From Gammaproteobacteria bacterium (GTDB taxonomy: Bacteria; Pseudomonadota; Gammaproteobacteria; GRL18), in assembly GCA_027076245.1 (NCBI GenBank), contig JALTKC010000443.1, positions 1-11,876 on the forward strand: a stretch of 11,876 nt of DNA. The letters run 5' to 3'. Position 1 is the first letter of the stretch. Each line of letters opens with the position of its first letter. A program made the position numbers and the translations under genes. Below the pieces are notes generated by a model, which made no database searches, was not told the DNA's origin, and saw only the letters and a program-made list of their open reading frames with translations. Positions 1-6,912 of the stretch are shown here, in pieces.

Positions 1-641
1 CCGTAGAGCACCGCAAATGATAGCAGCAATGCCCAAAAACCGGCCACTATAAGGGTTAGCAGCAGGCTGATGCTTAACACACTCCACAGGGTTTTCTGAT
101 CCGGCATCTGCTCCAGAATAGCTGAGCCCAGGCCGGATTCACGCACATATTCGGTTGACATAAACAGGGCCAGGATCACGGCCCGGGAAAATAGGGGCAG
201 AACCAGAATAAAGGCAGTCTGTCCGTTTTTAAACAGATAACTCAGCGCACTCCATTTAAGCAGCAACACCAGCACTACTACCGCTACCCCAATGGGGCCG
301 CAGTAGGGATCTTTCATAATCTCCAGGGTACGGCTGCGGCTATGCTGCCCGCCTACCCAGGCGTCGGCGCTGTCGGCCAGGCCGTCCAGATGCAGACCTC
401 CAGTCATTAACACCCATAAAGTCAACACCACTGCCGCCATAACTTCCGCAGGGAATCCACTGGACAGGAACCACACTAACTGCAGGGTCAACCAGAGTAA
501 GCCGCCAATCAGCAGTCCCACCAATGGATAAAACAGCATGGACTGACCAATTTCCCGCTGGCTGACATCACCTTTTAAGGGCACCGGGATCCGGGTTAAA
601 AAACTCAGGGCAATAAAAAAAGAGCGCAGTGGATTATTCAT
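1..641 (-). CDS. cobS: CobS, adenosylcobinamide-GDP ribazoletransferase (3' end cut by window edge)
   Basis: Cobalamin synthase: an inner-membrane enzyme that joins adenosylcobinamide-GDP to alpha-ribazole (or its phosphate), the last assembly step of the nucleotide loop. I translated the minus strand by hand from the ATG at 641. It begins MNNPLRSFFIALSFLTRIPV and carries the family signature GGLHLDGLADSADA at residues 81-94, followed by EIMKDPYCGPIGV near 107-119. Several hydrophobic membrane segments are seen (about residues 33-57, 66-82 and 117-130, then more). About 213 codons are inside the window. The family usually has 240-260 residues, so only the C-terminal tail is missing. The start overlaps the cobC stop as ATGA (638-641), with no convincing ribosome binding site of its own, which suggests translational coupling. 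It is the last visible gene of a cobUTCS run. Confidence 0.95.
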   Translation of the reverse strand, partial: MNNPLRSFFIALSFLTRIPVPLKGDVSQREIGQSMLFYPLVGLLIGGLLWLTLQLVWFLSSGFPAEVMAAVVLTLWVLMTGGLHLDGLADSADAWVGGQHSRSRTLEIMKDPYCGPIGVAVVVLVLLLKWSALSYLFKNGQTAFILVLPLFSRAVILALFMSTEYVRESGLGSAILEQMPDQKTLWSVLSISLLLTLIVAGFWALLLSFAVLY

Positions 642-1255
642 ACTGGCGGACCATGTTGTTTAAGCGTTGCTTTGGTTTCATCGCCATTATAATAAACCTG
701 AATAGCTGAACAACAGGCATAGGGCACTTCAATATTATGTATTGCCGTTAAGGGCATTTCCAGAATATGAGCCAGAATCACTTTTTGGACACCACCATGG
801 ATCACCAGCAGACTGTTCTGTACACTCTCTTCCTGAATAATTTTCTGCCAGCATTGGATAACACGCTGATTAAAATCCGTAAGTGCTTCACCTCCTGGTG
901 GAGAGTAACGCAACGGATCAGACCAGAAATTATGCAACGCCTGAGCTTCCCTCTGCTGGATATCATCAATAAACCGGCCATCCCATTGACCAAAATCGAT
1001 TTCCTGCAATGCGGATTCTATGGAACAGGGAATATTTTTCTGAACAGAATAATTTTGTGCGAAAGCAGCACAACGTTGTAATGATGAGCTGAACACCTGC
1101 TGAATATCGATAGTGTCTGTGACCTGCTGCATTTGCTTCCAGCCTTCCCGGCTCAGAGGCGTATCGGTTCTGCCACGGAAAACAGGCTTATCCTGCAGGC
1201 TTTCACTATCTTCTGTCCGGCCATGACGTAACAGATAAAATAATTTAGATTTCAC
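638..1255 (-). CDS. cobC: CobC-type histidine phosphatase, probable alpha-ribazole phosphatase
   Basis: Member of the histidine phosphatase (phosphoglycerate mutase-like) superfamily, 205 residues, the usual size for CobC. It probably removes the 5' phosphate from alpha-ribazole phosphate or adenosylcobalamin phosphate. The phospho-acceptor motif is LLRHGRTE (R10, H11, G12). R61 lies in SSSLQRC, an acidic residue E85 in QEIDFGQWDG, and the second catalytic histidine H153 in VIHGG. The family is broad, so the specific substrate is inferred mainly from the position between cobT and cobS. The start is a GTG at 1255, preceded only by a weak purine-rich stretch, 19 nt after the cobT stop. No better in-frame start is seen. 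The weak start may lower its yield relative to CobT, or expression may rely on ribosomes arriving from cobT. Confidence 0.9.
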   Translation of the reverse strand: MKSKLFYLLRHGRTEDSESLQDKPVFRGRTDTPLSREGWKQMQQVTDTIDIQQVFSSSLQRCAAFAQNYSVQKNIPCSIESALQEIDFGQWDGRFIDDIQQREAQALHNFWSDPLRYSPPGGEALTDFNQRVIQCWQKIIQEESVQNSLLVIHGGVQKVILAHILEMPLTAIHNIEVPYACCSAIQVYYNGDETKATLKQHGPPV

Positions 1256-1274
1256 TTTTTACTTTTCAAGTTGA

Positions 1275-2327
1275 TTATCCACTCTTATTACTGACTGATG
1301 CGCTTTCAAAGGTCGCCATTTGATTGTGTAATAAGCAGGCAGAATGGATCAGCGGCCAGGCTAAAGCGGCCCCGCTGCCTTCTCCCAGACGCAGATTTAA
1401 ATCCAGCAAAGGCTGTGCATCCAGTAAATCCAGTACTTTTTTATGACCGGCTTCGTCTGACAGATGGGAAAAGATCATCCAGTCCTGGCAGGCCGGGTTA
1501 ATACGTATGGCAAATAATGCGGCTATGGTGCAGATAAAACCATCCACCAGAGAAATAATTCCCTGTTGTGCACAGGCCAGATAAGACACACATAGAGCTG
1601 CAATCTCAAAGCCGCCCAGTACCCTGAGTATTTCCTCAGCACTGTTAAACTGCTGCTGATGTCTGTCCAGTGCCCGTGCGATTACACTGACTTTATGTTT
1701 TAGTCCGGCATCATCAAGTCCCGTCCCCCTCCCGGCAACCTGTTCCGGCGGTAAATTTTCCAGAGCACAAAGCAGGGCTGTAGCTGTAGTGGTATTGGCA
1801 ATACCCATTTCACCAGCAATGAACAGTTGTACACCTTCCTGCTTAAACTGTTCGGCTTTTTGCCTGACAAATTCACACAACTGTTCAAACTGGCCTGGTG
1901 ACATGGCATCCTGATGCAGGAAATTTTCTGAGCCGGGGCCTAAGGGATAATTTATAACATTTGGCAGTGGTTCCAATTCAGTAACCAGGCCCAAATTAAC
2001 TATCTGAAAAGGCAGATTATGCTGTCTGGCCAGTACTGAAATCGCAGCGCCGCCGGCAGAAAAATTGCGCACCATTTGCGCCGTTACCGATTGAGGAAAG
2101 GCTGATACGCCTTCCTGAGCAATACCATGATCGGCAGCAAAAATCATAATCCGGCTCTGGCTGATATCCGGTGCTATCGTTTTTTGCAGGGCACTGATGT
2201 GTACTGCAAGGGATTCCAGTTTGCCCAGAGACCCTGGTGGCTTGGTCAGTTGTAGCTGTCGCTGCTCTGCCCGCTGCAGATAATCTCTGTCAGGAGTAGG
2301 TATTGTCTGATGCTGCCAGTCTGTCAT
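1275..2327 (-). CDS. cobT: CobT, nicotinate-nucleotide--dimethylbenzimidazole phosphoribosyltransferase
   Basis: Makes alpha-ribazole 5'-phosphate from a lower-ligand base (classically 5,6-dimethylbenzimidazole) and nicotinate mononucleotide, in the cytoplasm. The 350-residue length matches the family. Motifs in order: LTKPPGSLGKLE (28-39), FAADHGI (63-69), VSAFPQSVTAQMV (74-86), GGAAISVLAR (92-101), GEMGIANTTTATALL (172-186), GRGTGLDDAGL (199-209), SHLSDEAGH (287-295) and LRLGEGSGAAL (312-322). E316 in the last motif corresponds to the proposed catalytic base, Glu317 in the Salmonella enzyme. The ATG at 2327 overlaps the cobU stop as ATGA, and no Shine-Dalgarno sequence is visible just upstream, so coupling to cobU is likely. 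The sequence does not reveal which benzimidazole or purine base is used. No bluB or other base-synthesis gene is in the window. Confidence 0.97.
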   Translation of the reverse strand: MTDWQHQTIPTPDRDYLQRAEQRQLQLTKPPGSLGKLESLAVHISALQKTIAPDISQSRIMIFAADHGIAQEGVSAFPQSVTAQMVRNFSAGGAAISVLARQHNLPFQIVNLGLVTELEPLPNVINYPLGPGSENFLHQDAMSPGQFEQLCEFVRQKAEQFKQEGVQLFIAGEMGIANTTTATALLCALENLPPEQVAGRGTGLDDAGLKHKVSVIARALDRHQQQFNSAEEILRVLGGFEIAALCVSYLACAQQGIISLVDGFICTIAALFAIRINPACQDWMIFSHLSDEAGHKKVLDLLDAQPLLDLNLRLGEGSGAALAWPLIHSACLLHNQMATFESASVSNKSG

Positions 2328-2863
2328 AAGGTGTGTTCAGGCGATTTAAGAGAGTGCTCCAGACCTGCAACCACCAGGGTCACCCGGTCACTAATACTGG
2401 CCAGCTCCTGATGCAGCCAGCCGGCTTCATCAACAAAGCGCCGGGGCAGTTCACCCATGGGTACAACACCCAATCCGGTTTCATTGCTGACCAGAAAGAT
2501 ACTGGCCTTATGTGTCTTAAGAACCGTTAGCAGGGCCTGCTTTTGCTCAGAGAAAAGACCGGGATCATTATGACATAAAAGATTACTTAGCCACAACGTT
2601 AAGCAGTCAATCAGAATCAGCCGATTATCCTGATTATACTCGGCAAGCACACTGGCCAGATAGATCGGTTCTTCAACAATGCTCCAGTGCGACGGCCTGC
2701 GGCTTTTATGCCGGGCAATCCGCTGCTTCATTTCATCATCATCATCTGTGGCCGTTGCAATATAAACCACTGGAGTCTCGCTATCAGGAGACAATTCAAT
2801 AATCCGTGACTCTGCCAGACGGCTTTTTCCGGATCGGGCACCGCCGAGGATCAACTCAATCAT
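2324..2863 (-). CDS. cobU: CobU, adenosylcobinamide kinase / adenosylcobinamide-phosphate guanylyltransferase
   Basis: Bifunctional enzyme that phosphorylates adenosylcobinamide and then transfers GMP to give adenosylcobinamide-GDP, the substrate of CobS. It has 179 residues, normal for the family. The P-loop is GGARSGKS at residues 7-14. The block RHKSRRPSHW (51-60) contains H52, which by position corresponds to the histidine that carries the GMP intermediate. A Walker B-like LILIDCLTLWLSNLL is centred on D86, and SNETGLGVVP follows. The ATG at 2863 overlaps the stop of the upstream diguanylate cyclase (ATGA, 2860-2863). A good ribosome binding site, AGGTGG, lies inside the last codons of that gene, so cobU is both coupled to it and able to recruit ribosomes itself. 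Confidence 0.97.
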   Translation of the reverse strand: MIELILGGARSGKSRLAESRIIELSPDSETPVVYIATATDDDDEMKQRIARHKSRRPSHWSIVEEPIYLASVLAEYNQDNRLILIDCLTLWLSNLLCHNDPGLFSEQKQALLTVLKTHKASIFLVSNETGLGVVPMGELPRRFVDEAGWLHQELASISDRVTLVVAGLEHSLKSPEHTL

Positions 2864-4815
2864 TGACTGTCCACCTGAGCAATAATACAGCGGTTACGTC
2901 CCTGTTCCTTGGCCTGGTACAGAGCCTTATCGGCCCTGGAAAATGCGGAATCCGGCGTATCTCCTTCCACAAACAAACTGATACCGCAGGATATCGTCAC
3001 CTTCACATTATCACCCCGATAATGAAACTCCAGTTTTTCAATAATACCGCGTATTTTTTCTGCCACTTTATAACCACCGCCCAGAGTGGTTTCAGGCATT
3101 AAACTGACAAATTCCTCACCGCCGAAACGGGCCACAAAATCCGTTTCTCTTAAGTTTTTCTGCAAAACCTGGGCAACAACTTTTAACACCTTGTCGCCGG
3201 CCTGATGTCCGTATTGATCATTCACCTGTTTAAAGAAGTCGATATCCCAGACCATAATTAACAGCGTATTATGGTAGCGTTTCCAGCGTGCATATTCCTG
3301 CTGCATCCGCTGGTCATACGCCATCCGGTTAGGCAGCTGGGTCAATGGATCTTGTAATGCCTTGTTCTGTGATTCAAGCACCTGTTTTCTTAATTCACTA
3401 CTCTGGGACTCCAGTTTTTTCAGACGGCGTGACAGCGCTTCATTCTGCTCTTTTATTCGGGCTACACGGACATTTTCTTCTGCACGGTGCTGGTCAAGGT
3501 GCGTCATAATTTTATCCAGATGGCTCTGTACTGCATGTTCTACTTCTTTCAGAGTACTCAGTCCTGTCACAGAATCACCTATCCCTTTAACCTGGTCCTT
3601 AACGACATTATCCAGTTTTATCCCGTTCTGGTATGAGGCTTCATGTTCCTCTATATTGGTTTGCAAATATTGATCCACCTCTTTCAGACGACCGGTCAGA
3701 CTTTTAAGAAATTTTTCAAATTCCTTCTGTTCCTGTTGAACATTACGCCGCATCTCATGAATAAGCTCGGCAATAGCCTGCAGCGCATCAGGCAACTGCT
3801 CTGTACTGACACCATTTAAAAAATTATTTTTAAGTTCTTCAGCCTTTGCCTTAACACTGTCTTCAAGGGGTAAAAATTCCAGCAGGCGGATAAGCAGTTC
3901 ATGATGCTGAGAGACTTCTGAGATTAATTCATCACAGTCCTGTTCAACCACACCATAGCCTTTCAGGATACCTTTCAGATCATCCAGCAGGACGTGAATT
4001 TCCCGGGTGGGTTTAACATTAAAAACTTTATCTTTAAGTTGTTCCTTAATGTCCTGGGGCACATCCAGTCCATCAATTATGGACTCCAGCACATTTTGCA
4101 CCGTTGCAACCACGCTGGTAAGCTGTTTCTGTTCCAGATCCAGTGAAAATTCAGGCTCTGCCTCATACGAAGTAACATGGCCTGGAGTATCCTCATTTTT
4201 ATCTGAGTGTTCAGCCTGTGTACTGCGTGGTACAGCCTGCTCCTCTACCATATTGCGACCATTTCCTGATTGAGTATTGTCTGCTGCTTTTGTACGCGCA
4301 AACAAGCCACTTAGAAAGCCGCCTTTACCGGCCCCCCCCTGCCTGGAACTTTGGGCTTCTTCAACGGCCTGATGAATTACATCGTTGAGTAAATCACAGA
4401 AGCGTTCAATTAACTCTTTCTGTTCAGGGGGATTACCGGATTTTAAGGACTTGATGAACTTCCCGGCCTTTTTTTCAGCCTTGCCCTTCAGGTTCATACG
4501 CTCAATGAGTTTTATCACCAGACCCGCATCACCAGCCGGCCCGGACTGAAGCTGTTTATCCAGTCGGATCACTTCTTTGGTAACATTTTCCAGAATGGTG
4601 CGAATAATCCGGTTATTCTTGCCTTTTCGCAGTGCCGTACGCAACTGACCAAGCTCATTATCCAGATTTTTACTATTGCCTTCTGCAGCCAGACTTAAGC
4701 GTGATATGGCCTGTTTAAATACTTCTTCCAGATCATTCCACTGCTTTTCCTTCTGTTCCAGATCATCCAGACTGTCATAGTATTTCTTTTTCCACTGAGT
4801 TGCATTATCACTCAT
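2860..4815 (-). CDS. DgcP-like diguanylate cyclase (GGDEF protein with long N-terminal region)
   Basis: Predicted to make c-di-GMP from two GTP. Numbered from the ATG at 4815 (651 residues), the GGDEF domain spans about 489-645: DPLTQLPNR (489-497), the metal-binding region IMVWDIDFFKQVND, an active-site GGEEF (565-569), and an inhibitory I-site RETD (556-559) five residues before it. The catalytic core therefore looks intact and product-inhibited. The N-terminal part (about 1-90) is a conserved-looking helical segment. It is followed by a Gly/Ser-rich linker, a second helical region and a probable coiled coil (about 350-486). No membrane segment or known sensor domain is seen. Organisation and the nearby dsbA resemble Pseudomonas DgcP, a polar FimV-interacting cyclase; I could not test this by alignment. 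The 4815 start fits the motif-like MSDNATQWKKKYYDSL and has GGCGGA upstream. An in-frame ATG at 4887 would add 24 Asn-rich residues with a poor ribosome site. Confidence 0.9.
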   Translation of the reverse strand: MSDNATQWKKKYYDSLDDLEQKEKQWNDLEEVFKQAISRLSLAAEGNSKNLDNELGQLRTALRKGKNNRIIRTILENVTKEVIRLDKQLQSGPAGDAGLVIKLIERMNLKGKAEKKAGKFIKSLKSGNPPEQKELIERFCDLLNDVIHQAVEEAQSSRQGGAGKGGFLSGLFARTKAADNTQSGNGRNMVEEQAVPRSTQAEHSDKNEDTPGHVTSYEAEPEFSLDLEQKQLTSVVATVQNVLESIIDGLDVPQDIKEQLKDKVFNVKPTREIHVLLDDLKGILKGYGVVEQDCDELISEVSQHHELLIRLLEFLPLEDSVKAKAEELKNNFLNGVSTEQLPDALQAIAELIHEMRRNVQQEQKEFEKFLKSLTGRLKEVDQYLQTNIEEHEASYQNGIKLDNVVKDQVKGIGDSVTGLSTLKEVEHAVQSHLDKIMTHLDQHRAEENVRVARIKEQNEALSRRLKKLESQSSELRKQVLESQNKALQDPLTQLPNRMAYDQRMQQEYARWKRYHNTLLIMVWDIDFFKQVNDQYGHQAGDKVLKVVAQVLQKNLRETDFVARFGGEEFVSLMPETTLGGGYKVAEKIRGIIEKLEFHYRGDNVKVTISCGISLFVEGDTPDSAFSRADKALYQAKEQGRNRCIIAQVDSQ

Positions 4816-4906
4816 TTTATTTCCGCCAGACTCTTTATTTATACCGGTGTTGTTATTCGTGTTATTACCAGACTCAATAGTTTCCATCTATCCATGGTAT
4901 CTAATA

Positions 4907-4915
4907 ACTATAATA
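4907..4915 (-). promoter_or_regulatory. Possible -10 region for the diguanylate cyclase-cob unit
   Basis: Reading the minus strand, overlapping hexamers TATTAT (4915-4910) and TATAGT (4912-4907) each match the sigma-70 -10 consensus at five of six positions. They lie just downstream of the dsbA terminator and upstream of both candidate starts. No good -35 is found 16-18 bp upstream, where the terminator T-tract lies. The leader to 4815 would be about 85 nt. Weak prediction. Confidence 0.28.
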
Positions 4916-4928
4916 GTAAAACCCCAAT

Positions 4929-4965
4929 AAAAAAAGGCATAAAGTCTAAACCTTATGCCTTTTTT
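4929..4965. terminator. Bidirectional intrinsic terminator after dsbA
   Basis: An inverted repeat has arms GGCATAA (4936-4942) and TTATGCC (4953-4959) around a 10-nt loop, flanked by seven A on the left and six T on the right. It therefore reads as a hairpin plus U-tract on either strand. On the minus strand it lies about 50 nt after the dsbA stop and ends the resB-ccsA-dsbA unit before the diguanylate cyclase. Confidence 0.82.
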
Positions 4966-5017
4966 AAAGATATGCTTTTTGTTAGTTTGGCTATATGGCC
5001 ACTTACTGGCAAAAAAT

Positions 5018-5638
5018 TTACGGCTGTTCAGTTTCTGCCTTTTTAATCAGGAAATCCACTACCTTGAAGACATTTTCATGACCATGGGCCAGGGTGCTGT
5101 TGGTACGGTATTTACCCTGTACAACCATATTGGGTACGGACTTAATGCCGTAGTTCTGGGTCATGGTTTTAGCCCGGCGAGTTTTAGCTGCTACGCTAAA
5201 GGAATTGAGTGCCTGTTCCAGTTTGTCACTACTGACCCCATTGGCTTCAAACAGAGCCTTTAAATCATCAAAAGAACGTACTTTTTTACCTTTGCCGTGC
5301 ATGGCTTCAAAAATCACCGGATGCATTTTTTCCTGCACACCCAGTGCTTCTGCCGCATAGTAAAGGGTGGCCAGTGCTTCCCAGTTTTTACTGAATACCG
5401 CCGGTACATGCACAAACTCTACATTATCCGGTTTGGTCTTTTTCCACTGTTCAATATAGGGTTCAAAACGATAGCAATGCGGACAGGCATAGGAGAAAAA
5501 TTCAATCACCTCTACCTTTCCGTCAGTTGGCGCCGGCTGAGCCTTGGCCAGCAGCTCATAATCCACACCTTCTTCATAGCCTGCCCAGGTCATGGAGGTA
5601 AAACCCAGTAATAAAAGCAGTGTTAAAATTTTACGCAT
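5018..5638 (-). CDS. dsbA: DsbA-family periplasmic thiol:disulfide oxidoreductase
   Basis: Periplasmic disulfide-forming thioredoxin-fold protein of 206 residues. A signal peptide (MRKILTLLLLLGFTSMTWA, likely cleaved after A19) precedes the mature GYEEGVDYELL start typical of DsbA. The active site is CPHC (C52-C55) in FFSYACPHCYRFEP, and the cis-proline loop is SVPN (P169). The ATG at 5638 has a strong AAGGA ribosome site five to nine bases upstream. It lies 56 bp after ccsA in the same direction and before a terminator, so it is probably the last gene of a resB-ccsA-dsbA unit. The family oxidises cysteine pairs in exported proteins, including apocytochrome CXXCH motifs. In System II these must be reduced again before haem attachment, so the clustering is sensible. 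The reductant pair (CcdA/DsbD and a ResA/CcsX-like thioredoxin) is not in the window. Confidence 0.96.
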   Translation of the reverse strand: MRKILTLLLLLGFTSMTWAGYEEGVDYELLAKAQPAPTDGKVEVIEFFSYACPHCYRFEPYIEQWKKTKPDNVEFVHVPAVFSKNWEALATLYYAAEALGVQEKMHPVIFEAMHGKGKKVRSFDDLKALFEANGVSSDKLEQALNSFSVAAKTRRAKTMTQNYGIKSVPNMVVQGKYRTNSTLAHGHENVFKVVDFLIKKAETEQP

Positions 5639-5694
5639 AATCTTTCCTTTTATGTCAGTTTTTCTATTATTTTGTGATTTACTATTATTTAAAG

Positions 5695-6876
5695 CTATAG
5701 CTCACCATAGGAATGCAGACCGGAGAGAAACATATTCACACCGATAAATGCAAACAGGGTGACAAATAAACCAATTATCGCCCACCAGGCCAGGGGACGA
5801 CCACGCCAGCCTTTCGTCAGGCGCAGATGCAGCCAGGCCGCATAATTCAGCCAGACAATGAGTGCCCAGGTTTCTTTCGGATCCCACGACCAGTAGCCGC
5901 CCCAGGCTTCTGCCGCCCACATAGCGCCCAGAATGGTCGCCAGGGTAAAAAAGGCAAAGCCCAGAGCAATGGCCTTATACATCACATCATCCACCACATC
6001 CAGGTCAGGTAGGCGGCGGATAATTGGCCCATCAGAGCCACGCTTAAGCATGGAGTCCTTAATCAGGTAGGCAACACCCAGCATGGCCGCCAGTGCAAAA
6101 GCACCATAGCCGACAAAATTGGCCGGCACATGAATTTTCATCCAGTAACTCTGCAGGGCCGGAACCAGCGGCTGTATCTCACTGGCACCCCGTGAGCCAA
6201 AACCATACCACAGCAGGAAAGCCACCGCTGAGCTGATCACCAGCAGCACAAAGCCGCCCATATTATAGGTTTTGTTCTTACCTTCGTAATACAGGTAAAG
6301 CAGTGCGGTAATAATGGAGAATAAAATAAACACTTCGTACAGGTTACTGACGGGGATATGTCCCACGTCCACATGGATCAGATAGGATTCGCGCCAGCGC
6401 ACCAGCAACCCCACCAGCCCCATAACGGTGGCCGACCAGGTCATAGCGGAAGCGGTTTTATTAGTAAATTCCGAGCCGGTGATCAGACCGATAAAATACG
6501 CCACTGTAGCCAGCACATACAGAGCCGACATCCACATAATGGCCGATTTACTGGAAATCAGAAATTTCAGGAAAAAATTGCTTTCACCCAGAGCCAGATT
6601 ATTGCCGTAGAGTGAAATAGCAAACAGACTTAATAGTGTAACCACAATGGAATAAGTCCGCACCGGTTTCCATAACCAGCCCCAGGCAATAATAGATAAA
6701 CCGGTACCCAGCAATATACCGGCTTCATAATTATCCATATGCGCAGAATACTGGCTCCAGGCATAGCCGCAGCCTGCCAGCACCGCCGCAGCCCAAACCC
6801 AGTCAAACAGACTCAGGGAGCGCCAGAAACTTTGTTTTTCAAACATATTCTGCATTTCAGAAGTGGTGGTGGACAT
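5695..6876 (-). CDS. ccsA: CcsA/ResC-type cytochrome c synthase subunit (System II; often named CcsB in proteobacteria)
   Basis: Integral membrane haem-handling protein that, with ResB, exports haem and ligates it to CXXCH motifs of apocytochromes in the periplasm. The 393 residues contain about eight hydrophobic segments. The diagnostic tryptophan-rich WWD region is at 320-337, with WGGYWSWDPKETW as its core. Candidate haem-ligand histidines are H173 (in GHIPVSNLYE), H249 (in KIHVPANF), H350 and H388 near the C-terminus. These fit the pattern of two external and two membrane histidines in this family, though the exact assignment is inferred. The ATG at 6876 follows AGGTAG at suitable spacing. 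It lies 36 bp downstream of resB in the same direction, the usual order for this pair. Names for this subunit (CcsA, ResC, CcsB) are used inconsistently. Confidence 0.95.
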   Translation of the reverse strand: MSTTTSEMQNMFEKQSFWRSLSLFDWVWAAAVLAGCGYAWSQYSAHMDNYEAGILLGTGLSIIAWGWLWKPVRTYSIVVTLLSLFAISLYGNNLALGESNFFLKFLISSKSAIMWMSALYVLATVAYFIGLITGSEFTNKTASAMTWSATVMGLVGLLVRWRESYLIHVDVGHIPVSNLYEVFILFSIITALLYLYYEGKNKTYNMGGFVLLVISSAVAFLLWYGFGSRGASEIQPLVPALQSYWMKIHVPANFVGYGAFALAAMLGVAYLIKDSMLKRGSDGPIIRRLPDLDVVDDVMYKAIALGFAFFTLATILGAMWAAEAWGGYWSWDPKETWALIVWLNYAAWLHLRLTKGWRGRPLAWWAIIGLFVTLFAFIGVNMFLSGLHSYGEL

Positions 6877-6912
6877 TATAGCTACCTGCTGGTTGTTATA
6901 CTGTTTGTTGTA

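Noticed and set aside
4888..5017. A cobalamin riboswitch leading the cob unit
   Set aside because: The gap before the diguanylate cyclase is about 130 bases and is mostly a terminator and AT-rich sequence. No B12-box-like conserved block was recognised, and there is no room before cobU itself.
5664..5690. Direct repeat CTATTATTT (5664-5672 and 5682-5690) before dsbA as a promoter or operator
   Set aside because: Short and AT-only, with no matching -35 or known site. ccsA and dsbA are close enough to share a transcript.
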